Origin: Peribacillus butanolivorans
Lineage (GTDB): Bacteria; Bacillota; Bacilli; Bacillales; DSM-1321
NCBI RefSeq assembly: GCF_001273755.1
Contig: NZ_LGYA01000001.1
Location: 666,873 to 730,872 of the forward strand
Direction: 5' to 3'
Length of the DNA stretch: 64,000 nucleotides
This document shows, one piece after another, positions 16,920 to 27,056 of this stretch. The position numbers and the translations under genes were made by a program. The notes below the pieces were generated by a model. It was not told the DNA's origin and searched no databases. It saw nothing but the letters and a program-made list of their open reading frames with translations. Numbering within the stretch: the stretch's first letter is position 1; each line of letters starts with the position of its first letter.

Positions 16920-18182
16920 ATGGCATTTTCAGAATTACATACACCAATGAGGACAATCATGACTCCAGGTCCAGTCGAGGTGGATCCGCGTGTGCTAAGA
17001 GCGATGAGCACACCTATATTAGGGCAATTTGACCCCGCATTTACTACAATCATGAATGAAGTGATGGAAATGCTTCGGTTGGTTTTTCAAACGAAAAATA
17101 AGTGGGCTTTTCCAATTGATGGTACATCAAGATCCGGCAATGAAGCCATCCTTTGCAGCATCATTGAACCGGGAGATAAAGTTCTGGTTCCTATTTTCGG
17201 AAGATTTGGTCATTTGTTAGTTGAAATTTGTGAACGATATGGAGCGGAAGTTCATACGATTGAATGTTCATGGGGAGAAGTGTTTGATCCGCAAGTGGTC
17301 ATTAAGGAAATCAAGAAAGTGTCCCCAAAAATAACCGCGATTGTTCATGGAGAAACTTCTACGGGGTGTATGCAGCCGTTGAAGGAAATCGGGGTGGCCT
17401 GCCGTGAATTGGATGTCTTGCTTGTGGTCGATGCGGTTGCTTCCATCGGCGGAACAGACGTAAAGGTAGATGAATGGTGTATTGATGGATTAATAGGCGG
17501 GACGCAAAAATGCTTGTCTGTTCCTTCAGGGATGGCGCCGATTACGTATAATGAGAGAATTGAAAAAATCATTCAGTCTCGTAAAAAAGTGGAACGTGGG
17601 ATTGCGACAGAAGAGGACCGCCAAAAGGTCTTGAGCCACCGCCCCATCACCAGCAATTATTTCGATTTAAGTATGCTGCAGGATTATTGGGGCCCGCGCC
17701 GCTTGAATCACCATACAGAGGCAACTTCAATGATTTATGCGTTACGTGAAGGGCTGCGCCTTGTACTTGAAGAAGGTTTGGAAAAACGCTTCGCTCGTCA
17801 TAAAATCCATGAATCTGCCCTCATTGCAGGGGTCAAGGCAATGGGATTAACGTTATTTGGGGATCAGGAAAACAAACTTCCGTGTGTAACTTGTATCGGA
17901 ATTCCAGAAGGTATCGACGGGGAAGCGGTACGAGGTATGATGTTGAATGAATTCAGTATCGAGATCGCCTCCTCGTTTGGTCCGCTTCACGGAAAGATCT
18001 GGAGAATCGGCACCATGGGATTCAGCTGTCGGAAAGAAAACATTCTCTTTGTGCTAGCTTCCTTAGAAGCCGTTCTTTTACGCCAAGGTTTCGAAGTGAA
18101 TCGAGGAGAAGCTTTACAGGCTTCGCTGGATGTATATGTAGGGAAGACAGAGAAAGTGGGTGTAGGTAGGGGTTCTATTTGA
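16920..18182 (+). CDS. pucG: (S)-ureidoglycine-glyoxylate aminotransferase
   Basis: A 420-residue PLP-dependent aminotransferase of fold type I, nearly collinear with B. subtilis PucG. The pyridoxal lysine is Lys197 in GGTQKCLSVPSG, and PGPVEVDPRVLRAMSTPILG near the N terminus is a strong PucG signature. The enzyme passes the amino group of ureidoglycine to glyoxylate in purine (allantoin) breakdown. An allantoinase gene follows but is truncated, so the local pathway is incomplete unless the other puc genes lie elsewhere. GGGAGCTGAGG precedes the ATG. Confidence 0.93.
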   Translation: MAFSELHTPMRTIMTPGPVEVDPRVLRAMSTPILGQFDPAFTTIMNEVMEMLRLVFQTKNKWAFPIDGTSRSGNEAILCSIIEPGDKVLVPIFGRFGHLLVEICERYGAEVHTIECSWGEVFDPQVVIKEIKKVSPKITAIVHGETSTGCMQPLKEIGVACRELDVLLVVDAVASIGGTDVKVDEWCIDGLIGGTQKCLSVPSGMAPITYNERIEKIIQSRKKVERGIATEEDRQKVLSHRPITSNYFDLSMLQDYWGPRRLNHHTEATSMIYALREGLRLVLEEGLEKRFARHKIHESALIAGVKAMGLTLFGDQENKLPCVTCIGIPEGIDGEAVRGMMLNEFSIEIASSFGPLHGKIWRIGTMGFSCRKENILFVLASLEAVLLRQGFEVNRGEALQASLDVYVGKTEKVGVGRGSI

Positions 18183-18209
18183 TTTTTTTATTATGAAGGA
18201 GTGATGTTC

Positions 18210-18503
18210 ATGCCAACATACGACCTTATTATCCGCAATGGTTACGTAGTTTTACCTGATGAAGTGCAGAAAGCTGATATTGCGGTTCAAAATGGAGTGA
18301 TTGTTAAGGTCGGGAATCAGCTAGATAGTAAAGCTAATGAAGAGTATGAGGCGAAAGGTCAGTACATTTTTCCGGGTATGATTGATGTGCATGTCCATCT
18401 TAGTGAACCTGGTCGCGCTCATTGGGAAGGGTTTGATACAGGGTCGCAAATGATGGCTGCGGGGGAAGTGGTTAAAAGTGATGGACTCCGGAATTGTAGT
18501 TAA
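18210..18503 (+). pseudogene. pucH: Allantoinase N-terminal fragment
   Basis: The frame from ATG 18210 (AAGGAG upstream) reads like the start of allantoinase: an N-terminal beta domain (LIIRNGYVVLPDE), then GMIDVHVHLSEPGRAHWEGF, which carries the first metal-binding HxH of the cyclic amidohydrolases. After about 90 codons (MMAAGEVVK) the homology stops and a TAG stop follows, whereas allantoinases have about 450 residues. The 3' part has been deleted at about 18470. It would have followed pucG in an operon. Confidence 0.85.
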
Positions 18504-18637
18504 TAACTAGTCGGAAAACTTTTGAAATCCGTACAACTGTAGCGATAGTCATTTTAAGTATTATTTTTTGAATCCAGTTATCTATTACCCTCCTATATAT
18601 GTCTTGTTAAAGGCCTATCTATCAAGGAGAAAAAGCC

Positions 18638-18669
18638 AACCGGACAGGTCGACTGACTTGTCCGGTTTT
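18638..18669. terminator. Terminator between allantoinase fragment and paaI
   Basis: AACCGGACA pairs with TGTCCGGTT, followed by TTAATAAT on the plus strand; the complementary A-rich side can serve the minus-strand paaI transcript. Confidence 0.7.
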
Positions 18670-18678
18670 AATAATGCT

Positions 18679-19128
18679 TTATTCATCTTGTTGAACAAAA
18701 TAATGATTCTTCCGATATACCATCGCTTCCATGGTTGCGATTAGTTCTTTTTCATTTAGGACTTCGATTTTGTACCATGCGAGTTTGTGATTTTTCTTTA
18801 TTTCTTTTGCAGTTGCAGTTAAAGTCTCACCACGTTTGCCAGCTGATATAAAGTTAACGTTGGTTGTGACGCCCACTGCTATTTTGCCGTATGAATTGCT
18901 CGCAGCTGCGAATACGTAATCCGCAAGTGAAAAGATAATTGCCCCGTGAACCGTTCCATGTGAATTGAGCATGCGGTCGTCAGGGATTAATTCAGCTTCC
19001 GCTGTGCCAGGCCCAAGTTTTGTCAGTTTCATACCGAGAAAAGATGCATATGGTTCGTCTTTTAGAACTTGCTTAATTTGATCATAATGTAATTTATGAA
19101 TATCCTGATCATCTAATTGAATGGTCAT
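18679..19128 (-). CDS. paaI: PaaI-type hot-dog acyl-CoA thioesterase
   Basis: A 149-residue hot-dog thioesterase. The active-site helix region NSHGTVHGAIIFSLADYVFA (residues 54-73) matches PaaI, which hydrolyses ring-hydroxylated or dead-end phenylacetyl-CoA compounds and so rescues CoA when the pathway stalls. It lies downstream of the symporter pair on the minus strand, facing away from the paa operon, as one minus-strand unit (DUF485 protein, symporter, PaaI). GGAGG precedes the ATG. Confidence 0.88.
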   Translation of the reverse strand: MTIQLDDQDIHKLHYDQIKQVLKDEPYASFLGMKLTKLGPGTAEAELIPDDRMLNSHGTVHGAIIFSLADYVFAAASNSYGKIAVGVTTNVNFISAGKRGETLTATAKEIKKNHKLAWYKIEVLNEKELIATMEAMVYRKNHYFVQQDE

Positions 19129-19144
19129 GGAAATCCTCCTTTCT

Positions 19145-20695
19145 TCAATGGTCTTTCGCTGAGCTTATCCCAAATCCGGTATTAGATTTGAAAAGTACTT
19201 CCGGATATTTATTTTCCTCTTCTTTTGCTTTAGACAACACTGTCCCTAAATATGCACCAATAAAACCAAGTGGCACGGTGAAAATGGTCGGGTTGCTCAT
19301 TGTGAAGAGAGGATTTCCTGTGAAAATACCCATTCCAGGTTCCGGATTCCATACATTTGGGCTGAGCATAACTAATATAAGAGAACTGAGTAACCCGAAT
19401 AACATGCCGGTGATCGCTCCAGTTGCATTAAATCGTTTCCAATAAATTGTACAAAGGATAATCGGCAAGTTGGCACTTGCAGCGATACCTAATGCAAGTA
19501 CAGAAAGGAAAGCGACGTTCAACGATTGTGCAAACAAGGCAAGTACAATTGATATAACAGCTACACTAACTGATGCAACACGGGCTACAAGAATTTGCTG
19601 CTTTTCAGTTATTTTTCCGTCTTTAATAATTTCTCCATAAATGTCATGTGCGAAAGCGGACGCAGACGTTAAAACAAGACCGGATACAACAGCTAAAATA
19701 GTGGCAAATGCGACGGCTGAAACGAAGGCGAACAAAAATTCACCGCCCACGGTTAATGCGAGGAGTGGTGCTGCCATGTTTCCAGCAGAGTTTGCTTCAA
19801 CGATACGGTCAAATCCTACGAAAGAAGCAGCTCCGAATCCTAGGAAAATAGTCATGATAAAAAATAAGCCTATAAACCATGTGGAATAAACTACCGATTT
19901 TCTTGCAGTAGCCGCGTCCTTTACTGTAAAGAAGCGGACGAGCAGATGGGGAAGGCCAGCTGCGCCCAGGACAAGCGACATATTAAATGAAATCATGTCA
20001 AGTCCATCAGTGTATTTATTGCCTGGATTTAAAAAATTATTTCCAAGAGGTGTTGCTGTTTGAACATGGTGGAACATTTCAGAGATGTTAAAATTAAAGC
20101 GGGAAAAAACAATAAAGGTCAACACAGCGGAACCGCACAGTAAAAGAACCGCTTTGGTGATTTGCACCCAGCTTGTCGCTCTCATCCCACCGAAAATTAC
20201 GTAAATTGTCATCAATACACCGACGAGAAGAACGGACAGCCCGTAATCGATGCCGAGCAACAGTTTAATTAATCCACCAGCACCAACTAGTTGTGCAATC
20301 ATGTAAAAGATTGAAATGACAAGTGTGTTCGCGGCAGCTATCCCACGTACTTTTTTTGATTTGAAACGCGCTGAAATCATGTCTGCCAGCGTATATTTTC
20401 CCAAGTTACGCAGTGGTTCTGAAACAAGATACAATAAGACGAGAAATGCAACAAGGTTCCCGATGCTCATATAAAAGCCATCGAAACCAATTAGTGCGAT
20501 CGCTCCTGTAATTCCTAGGAAAGAAGCAGCTGACATAAAGTCACCGGCCACGGCTAATCCATTTTGCCAGGCAGTCAATCCGCCACCTGCTGTATAAAAA
20601 TCACTTGCGTTTTTCGTCTTTTTAGAAGAATAATATGTTATTGTAAGCGTTAACAAAATGATGCCTAAAAAAAGCGTAAGAGATAAAGTGCTCAT
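19145..20695 (-). CDS. Sodium/solute symporter of the ActP type, probable phenylacetate uptake
   Basis: A 516-residue polytopic protein of the SSS family with about 13 membrane segments. The N-terminal blocks (YTAGGGLTAWQNGLAVAGDF, SAASFLGITGAIALIG) are those of acetate/monocarboxylate symporters (ActP/YwcA). It overlaps its DUF485 partner by four bases, as actP and yjcH-like genes often do. Placed between paaI and paaK, it is more likely to import phenylacetate or a related acid than acetate; this is inference from position. Confidence 0.85.
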   Translation of the reverse strand: MSTLSLTLFLGIILLTLTITYYSSKKTKNASDFYTAGGGLTAWQNGLAVAGDFMSAASFLGITGAIALIGFDGFYMSIGNLVAFLVLLYLVSEPLRNLGKYTLADMISARFKSKKVRGIAAANTLVISIFYMIAQLVGAGGLIKLLLGIDYGLSVLLVGVLMTIYVIFGGMRATSWVQITKAVLLLCGSAVLTFIVFSRFNFNISEMFHHVQTATPLGNNFLNPGNKYTDGLDMISFNMSLVLGAAGLPHLLVRFFTVKDAATARKSVVYSTWFIGLFFIMTIFLGFGAASFVGFDRIVEANSAGNMAAPLLALTVGGEFLFAFVSAVAFATILAVVSGLVLTSASAFAHDIYGEIIKDGKITEKQQILVARVASVSVAVISIVLALFAQSLNVAFLSVLALGIAASANLPIILCTIYWKRFNATGAITGMLFGLLSSLILVMLSPNVWNPEPGMGIFTGNPLFTMSNPTIFTVPLGFIGAYLGTVLSKAKEEENKYPEVLFKSNTGFGISSAKDH

Positions 20696-21045
20696 TCGCC
20701 AAGCTCCTCCCGATATTTAGTTAAAATATTCTTAGCCATCTTGTCGTACTTCGCTGATTTCTTAATATAGACAATTCCTCCGATCCATACGACAGCAAAT
20801 TGGAGAAGTGCGTACACCCATGCCCATGTAATATTGAGAAAAGCTTCGCCCTTTAATACAACTGTATAGGCAGCTAAAACAGGCAGGACAAAATAAAATG
20901 TAAGAAAGAATAGAGTGACTGGTACAATGAATGCTTTTTTCTTTTGAAGTAAATCTTTGAATTCTTCTGTTTCAATTAATTTACGATACTGAATCTCTCT
21001 GTCATTGCCATTAATTAAATGATCTGTTTTTACAGGCGATTCCAT
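20692..21045 (-). CDS. DUF485 small membrane protein, symporter partner
   Basis: A 117-residue DUF485 (YjcH-like) protein with two membrane segments (about residues 40-62 and 75-98) and the family motif FFLTFYFVLPVLAAY. It is translationally coupled to the symporter gene by an ATGA overlap. Partners of this type accompany ActP-like transporters; their exact role is unknown. It is the first gene of the minus-strand unit that diverges from paaK. Confidence 0.85.
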   Translation of the reverse strand: MESPVKTDHLINGNDREIQYRKLIETEEFKDLLQKKKAFIVPVTLFFLTFYFVLPVLAAYTVVLKGEAFLNITWAWVYALLQFAVVWIGGIVYIKKSAKYDKMAKNILTKYREELGE

Positions 21046-21202
21046 AATAATACCCCCTTGAAATTATAATACGATTTTAAAACGAGTGCATCTAAATGTG
21101 ATATATATCAATGTAAAAGTATCATAGTCAGAAAGTTATGTAAATTTAAAATTAAATTTTTTGTTAATTTTTCTAATTTTGTTAATTTCAAAGAAAACAT
21201 TA

Positions 21203-21231
21203 TTGACAACGTATAAATGGCGTATTAATCT
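21203..21231 (+). promoter_or_regulatory. Predicted promoter of paaK
   Basis: TTGACA (21203-21208) and TAATCT (21226-21231) are separated by 17 bp, 96 bases before the paaK start, in the gap shared with the divergent symporter operon. Confidence 0.55.
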
Positions 21232-21326
21232 TAAAAATGAAACATAACAATAATTAATATTCCGTTTTTATATCGTTATGAAAAAGGGGTCGGATGAAGA
21301 ACGAGCAAATAAGGGGGACTGAAACA

Positions 21327-22655
21327 ATGTACAATCCAGAAGTTGAAACAGCTACGCGTACTGAAATGGAAAGATTACAAGTGACACGCCTTAAAAAAAC
21401 GGTAAGCCATGTATATGAGAATGTACCTTATTACAGAGAGAAATTTGAAGAACTGGGTCTTAATCCAGAAGATATTCAACAGTTAAGCGATATTACAAAG
21501 CTTCCATTTACAAAAAAACAGGTTCTGCGCGATCAATATCCGTTCGGTTTATTCGCGGTTCCGATGGAAGATGTAACACGTATACATGGATCATCCGGAA
21601 CAAGCGGGAAGCCGACAATTGTCGGATATACAAAAAATGATTTGGAGAACTGGGCAACTATCGTCGCGCGAGGAATTGTCGCTGCGGGAGGGCGGAAATC
21701 GGATATTTTTCATAATGCATACGGATATGGTCTGTTTACAGGCGGACTGGGTCTTCACTATGGTGCAGAGCAGTTAGGCGTTGCAACGGTTCCTATTTCA
21801 GGTGGAAACACAGATCGTCAAATTACCATTATTAATGATTTTAAACCGCGAGGCATTTGTGGTACTCCCTCTTATATTTTGAATATTGCTGAAAAGATGG
21901 AAGAGATGGGGATTGACCCAGCTGATAATGGGCTTGAGTATGGAATTTTCGGAGCTGAGCCATGGTCAGAGGAAATGAGAGCTACTCTTGAAAAGAAACT
22001 GAACTTGAAAGCGGTCGATATTTACGGTCTAAGTGAGATCATGGGGCCTGGTGTTGCTATTGAATGTCATGAAGCACAGGATGGACTTCATATCGCAGAA
22101 GATCATTTTCTTGTTGAAGTAATCAACCCAGATACGCTTGAACCCGTAGAGGACGGAGAAGATGGAGAACTTGTTTTTACTAGTTTAACAAAGGAAGCGC
22201 TACCAATTATTCGATATCGTACAGGTGATATTGCTTCCATTACTCATGAGCAGTGTAGATGCGGACGTACGACAACAAGAATGTCCCGTGTTAAAGGCAG
22301 GACGGACGATATGATCATAGTAAGAGGCGTGAATGTATTCCCATCTGAAATTGAGCGTGTGCTGTTCCAAATGGAGGGGATTGTTCCTCATTATCAGATT
22401 CATCTTATTAAGAAAGGTAACATGGATAGTGTTGAACTGCATATTGAAATTGAAAGCGGTTTCTATAAAGGTATAGATGGAGACTTAACACATGAAAATG
22501 TACAAAAATTAAAGAAGGCGATTCAGCACCATATGAAATCCACATGTCTTGTAACAATGGATATTGTTGTTAACATCCCAAAAAGCATTCCGCGTTCAGA
22601 GGGAAAAGCCATTCGTGTTGTTGACAAGCGGAAAGATGCTGTGATTAATGCATAA
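21327..22655 (+). CDS. paaK: Phenylacetate-CoA ligase
   Basis: A 442-residue AMP-forming ligase that activates phenylacetate with ATP and CoA, the first step of the aerobic hybrid pathway. I use ATG 21327 (AAGGGGG upstream; MYNPEVETATR is the typical family start). The nucleotide loop HGSSGTSGKPTIVGYT, the YGLSEIMGPG block, the TGD motif and GRTDDMIIVRGVNVFPSEIE in the C-terminal lid are all present. It leads a unit with the ferredoxin reductase and ferredoxin genes. Confidence 0.95.
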   Translation: MYNPEVETATRTEMERLQVTRLKKTVSHVYENVPYYREKFEELGLNPEDIQQLSDITKLPFTKKQVLRDQYPFGLFAVPMEDVTRIHGSSGTSGKPTIVGYTKNDLENWATIVARGIVAAGGRKSDIFHNAYGYGLFTGGLGLHYGAEQLGVATVPISGGNTDRQITIINDFKPRGICGTPSYILNIAEKMEEMGIDPADNGLEYGIFGAEPWSEEMRATLEKKLNLKAVDIYGLSEIMGPGVAIECHEAQDGLHIAEDHFLVEVINPDTLEPVEDGEDGELVFTSLTKEALPIIRYRTGDIASITHEQCRCGRTTTRMSRVKGRTDDMIIVRGVNVFPSEIERVLFQMEGIVPHYQIHLIKKGNMDSVELHIEIESGFYKGIDGDLTHENVQKLKKAIQHHMKSTCLVTMDIVVNIPKSIPRSEGKAIRVVDKRKDAVINA

Positions 22656-22678
22656 CTTGATGGAAAGGAAGAAATCAG

Positions 22679-23954
<1,276 letters not shown>

Positions 23955-24037
23955 AAGAATGGTTCAATTCCACCAAATTCCTATTATTTAGAAAAAATGA
24001 CGCATTAGTCTTGCTTTTAATATAACAATAAAATATA

Positions 24038-24058
24038 ATAACGTTATATTAACGTTAT
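24038..24058. promoter_or_regulatory. Pair of AACGTT palindromes before paaA
   Basis: ATAACGTTAT (24038-24047, a perfect palindrome) and TTAACGTTAT (24049-24058) have centres 11 bp apart, one helical turn, 25 bases before paaA. This looks like an operator for a dimeric repressor binding twice on one face. PaaX, encoded at the end of the cluster, is the obvious candidate but is not proven. Confidence 0.5.
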
Positions 24059-24082
24059 ATATATTAGATAAGAGGTGTTTAG

Positions 24083-25039
24083 ATGAACGTTCTTTTAAAT
24101 GATATGGCAGAACATGAAAAGTTAGATCAATTTATTGCCAGAATCAAAGCAGGAGAAAAGATAGAAGCGGATGATTGGATGCCGGAAGATTACAGGGGCA
24201 CACTCATTAAATTAATTTCAATGCATGGAATCAGTGAAATCATGGGGGCACTTCCAGAAAAAGAATGGGTACCTAAAGCCCCTACCTTGAATAGAAAACT
24301 TGGAATCATGGCAAAAGTGCAGGATGAAATGGGACATGGACAATTATTGCTTCGCGTCGCCGAGGATTTGTTAAAGCCGTACAACAAAAAAAGGGATGAC
24401 TTGATGCAAGATTTGTTTACAGGAGATTTAAAGTTTCATAATGTCTTCCATATGGAATCTAAATCTTGGGGAGATGCAGGGTTGATCGGCTGGTTGGTGG
24501 ATGGAGCAGCTATTATTTCCCAAACGAACATGCTTGGTGCTTCATACGGTCCTTATGCTCGTGCTTTACACAGGATTTGTGCGGAAGAAGTTTTTCATGC
24601 CCAGCATGGTGAAGCGATAATCATGGCTTTGGCAGAAGGAACGGAAGAACAAAGAAAAATGGTTCAAGACTCCATAGATTATTGGTGGGAATCACTGTTA
24701 CTCTTCTTTGGACCTCCTAGTAAGAATGAAGTTGGCTCTTCCAAACAAGATGTAACGATTAAATACAGAATCAGAACAAGCACGAATGAAGAACTTCGCC
24801 AAGCCTTTTTTTCTAAATATGTGAAGCGGATCCTTTCACTTGGCTATACCATTCCTGATGAAACACTTCGATTTGATAAAGATACTGAAACGTGGATTTA
24901 TCAACAACCCGATTGGGGGAAATTGAAGATAATAGCAAGGAATGAAGGTCCCCGTTCACAGCAGCGCTTAAATCTTAGAAGGATTTCTTATGAAAATAAT
25001 AAATGGGTGCGCGAAGCGTTAGCCCCAAAGGTCATCTAA
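24083..25039 (+). CDS. paaA: Phenylacetyl-CoA epoxidase subunit A
   Basis: A 318-residue ferritin-like di-iron subunit, the catalytic component that epoxidises the aromatic ring of phenylacetyl-CoA. The two helix motifs carrying the iron ligands are visible as VQDEMGHGQ and AEEVFHAQHGE (both ExxH). The gene opens the plus-strand block paaABCD and has its own upstream palindromes. GAGGTG precedes the ATG. Confidence 0.95.
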   Translation: MNVLLNDMAEHEKLDQFIARIKAGEKIEADDWMPEDYRGTLIKLISMHGISEIMGALPEKEWVPKAPTLNRKLGIMAKVQDEMGHGQLLLRVAEDLLKPYNKKRDDLMQDLFTGDLKFHNVFHMESKSWGDAGLIGWLVDGAAIISQTNMLGASYGPYARALHRICAEEVFHAQHGEAIIMALAEGTEEQRKMVQDSIDYWWESLLLFFGPPSKNEVGSSKQDVTIKYRIRTSTNEELRQAFFSKYVKRILSLGYTIPDETLRFDKDTETWIYQQPDWGKLKIIARNEGPRSQQRLNLRRISYENNKWVREALAPKVI

Positions 25040-25057
25040 GGGAGGGGGAAGAACGAT

Positions 25058-25417
25058 ATGGAAACTAGACAAGAAACGTACTTTGAAGAATTTGAAGTAT
25101 TTAGCCGTAAAACTCAGACTTCACCAGTCCAATATCATTTTAGCCTGCTGGCCCCTAATGAGGATATCGCGATCATGATGGCACAAGAAAATTTCATGAG
25201 ACGTGAAGCGGTTGATGATATCTGGGTTGTGAAAAGACAGAATATACGGAAAATGACGGTTGAAGAAAAGAAAACACTTCAACGTATAGATAATAAAGAT
25301 TACAGGACAACAAAAGGTTATGGGTATCTAAAGAAAAAATGGCGGAAGTACGAGCAGGAAATGCTCGATGAAAAAGAGATAATGTCTTGGGCAGGAGGCG
25401 TGAAAAATGGAGAATAA
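25058..25417 (+). CDS. paaB: Phenylacetyl-CoA epoxidase subunit B
   Basis: A 119-residue PaaB. The opening YFEEFEVFSRKTQTSPVQYH and the ARENFMRRE-type block (AQENFMRREAVDDIWVVKR) are diagnostic. PaaB bridges PaaA-PaaC pairs in the epoxidase and has no known catalytic residues. Its end overlaps the paaC start by 11 bases, indicating coupled translation and fixed stoichiometry. Confidence 0.94.
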   Translation: METRQETYFEEFEVFSRKTQTSPVQYHFSLLAPNEDIAIMMAQENFMRREAVDDIWVVKRQNIRKMTVEEKKTLQRIDNKDYRTTKGYGYLKKKWRKYEQEMLDEKEIMSWAGGVKNGE

Positions 25418-26210
25418 TTCATCATTGGAAAACACCGCAATTAAGGAATTGTTGCTTCAATTGGCGGACGATGACTTTATCCATTCATATCGTGGATCAG
25501 AGTGGCTAGGACTCGCTCCACATATCGAGGAAGATGTAGCATCTTCCTCGATAGCCCAAGATACGATGGGGCATGCAGCCATATTCTTTAAATTATTGGA
25601 AGAACTTGGTGAAGGGGATGCAGATCAGCTAGCCCACGATCGTCCCGCGAAAGAACGTCGTAATGCGATAATTTTGGAAGTGGTCAATGGTCCTGGAAAC
25701 TATATGGAAGACCCGGATTATGATTGGGCTTTTGCGGTAGTACGAAATTATTTATATACCCAAGCTAAAGCGATTAAGATTCAATCCCTTCATTCAAGTT
25801 CATATGAGCCGCTGGCTGAAGTAGCCCAAAAGGTACAGATGGAACTTTACTATCATTTGATGCACTGGAAAACATGGTTCATCCAATTGCTGGGTTCAGG
25901 TCACGAAGAAGCAGTTTCACGAATGAAAGCAGCTATTGAGAAAACGTTACAGGATTTTCAAGGAGTATTTTCACTTGGTCATTATCGAGTTGAAATGGTG
26001 AAGCAGGGTTTGATAGAAGATGAAGCGGTTTTATTGAATAAGTGGATTCAGGAAGTCACACCTGTTTTTGAAAGTGTAGGGGTGGCGTGCTCTATTAAAG
26101 TCGGAATGGTCAAAGGCGATGGACGCACTGGTCAGCATACAGAAGATTTAGAAAAAGCGCTAGAAACGTTAAGCGAAGTATACGCAAGCGATAAAACAGC
26201 AACTTGGTGA
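25407..26210 (+). CDS. paaC: Phenylacetyl-CoA epoxidase subunit C
   Basis: A 267-residue structural, ferritin-like partner of PaaA that lost its metal site in this family. The signature YRGSEWLGLAPHIEEDVASS and the DTMGHA segment are as expected for PaaC. It overlaps paaB at its 5' end. The complex with PaaA anchors the substrate CoA. Confidence 0.94.
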   Translation: MENNSSLENTAIKELLLQLADDDFIHSYRGSEWLGLAPHIEEDVASSSIAQDTMGHAAIFFKLLEELGEGDADQLAHDRPAKERRNAIILEVVNGPGNYMEDPDYDWAFAVVRNYLYTQAKAIKIQSLHSSSYEPLAEVAQKVQMELYYHLMHWKTWFIQLLGSGHEEAVSRMKAAIEKTLQDFQGVFSLGHYRVEMVKQGLIEDEAVLLNKWIQEVTPVFESVGVACSIKVGMVKGDGRTGQHTEDLEKALETLSEVYASDKTATW

Positions 26211-26236
26211 AATATTAGAAAAAGGGGAGGGGTACT

Positions 26237-26734
26237 ATGTCGACCGTAATGTTAAACACAGAAGAAATATATAAACTCCTGGAAGACGTTAAAGATCCCG
26301 AAATCGATACAGTCAGTATTCTGGATTTAGGGATGGTTGAGAATGTGACGGTTTCGGGGCCGGACGTTTCAGTGAAAATGCTTCCAACTTTTCTAGGATG
26401 TCCCGCACTGTCCATCATTCAGAAAAATGTGGAGACAGCCATTAAACAGCTGACTGCCGTTAGAAATGTAAGTGTGGAATTTCTACGTTCCCCTTCCTGG
26501 ACATCTGACCGGATTACGGAAAAGGGGAAAGCGGGATTAAAGGTTTTTGGGATCTCCCCTCCTCCTCGACAAATGAAAAAAGATGGATCATGGCATATAG
26601 ATTGCCCGTATTGTGAATCTACCTATGTCACGATGGAAAACATATTCGGCCCAACAGCTTGCCGTAGTATCTTATATTGCAAAGCATGTAAAAATCCGTT
26701 CGAAGCGATGAAACCTATGATAAAAACTATCTAA
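26237..26734 (+). CDS. paaD: Epoxidase maturation/assembly factor PaaD
   Basis: A 165-residue protein with an N-terminal MIP18 (DUF59) domain (LLEDVKDPEIDTVSILDLGM) and a C-terminal cysteine region with CPYC and CKAC pairs that can bind zinc or an Fe-S cluster. PaaD is thought to help mature the epoxidase iron centres. It follows paaC by 26 bases in the same operon, after GGGGAGGGG. Confidence 0.93.
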   Translation: MSTVMLNTEEIYKLLEDVKDPEIDTVSILDLGMVENVTVSGPDVSVKMLPTFLGCPALSIIQKNVETAIKQLTAVRNVSVEFLRSPSWTSDRITEKGKAGLKVFGISPPPRQMKKDGSWHIDCPYCESTYVTMENIFGPTACRSILYCKACKNPFEAMKPMIKTI

Positions 26735-26750
26735 ATATGGAGGTATTCAA

Positions 26751-27056
26751 ATGGTAAAGTTAATAGCCCTATACAAGCAGCCTGAAAATAAGGAAGCGTT
26801 TGATGAGCACTATTTCAATGTACACGGTCCAATCACGGAAAAAATCCCTGGTCTTCAAAAAATGGAAGTCACTAAAATAGTCGGAACCCCAATGGGCAAA
26901 GACTCTGAATATCACATTCTATGTGAAATGTATTATGAAGACCATGAAGCACTTCAACAAGGCATGCGTTCTCCTGAAGGAAAAGCATCAGGAAAAGATT
27001 TAATGGGCTTTGCAGGGAAACTTGTAACGATGATGATTGGTGAAGAAGTAAAATGA
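26751..27056 (+). CDS. EthD-family small protein
   Basis: A 101-residue dimeric alpha-beta barrel protein of the EthD family; the opening KLIALYKQPENKEAFDEHYF and the VHGPI segment are typical. Family members sit in several catabolic operons and are seldom essential enzymes; a role in handling a pathway intermediate or by-product is guesswork. It overlaps the next hydratase gene by four bases, so it belongs to the paa operon. Confidence 0.85.
   Translation: MVKLIALYKQPENKEAFDEHYFNVHGPITEKIPGLQKMEVTKIVGTPMGKDSEYHILCEMYYEDHEALQQGMRSPEGKASGKDLMGFAGKLVTMMIGEEVK

Noticed and set aside
16702..16956. N-terminal extension of the metallopeptidase frame
   Set aside because: It runs back over the pucG leader and start; TTG at 16701 with its own ribosome site is a better start.
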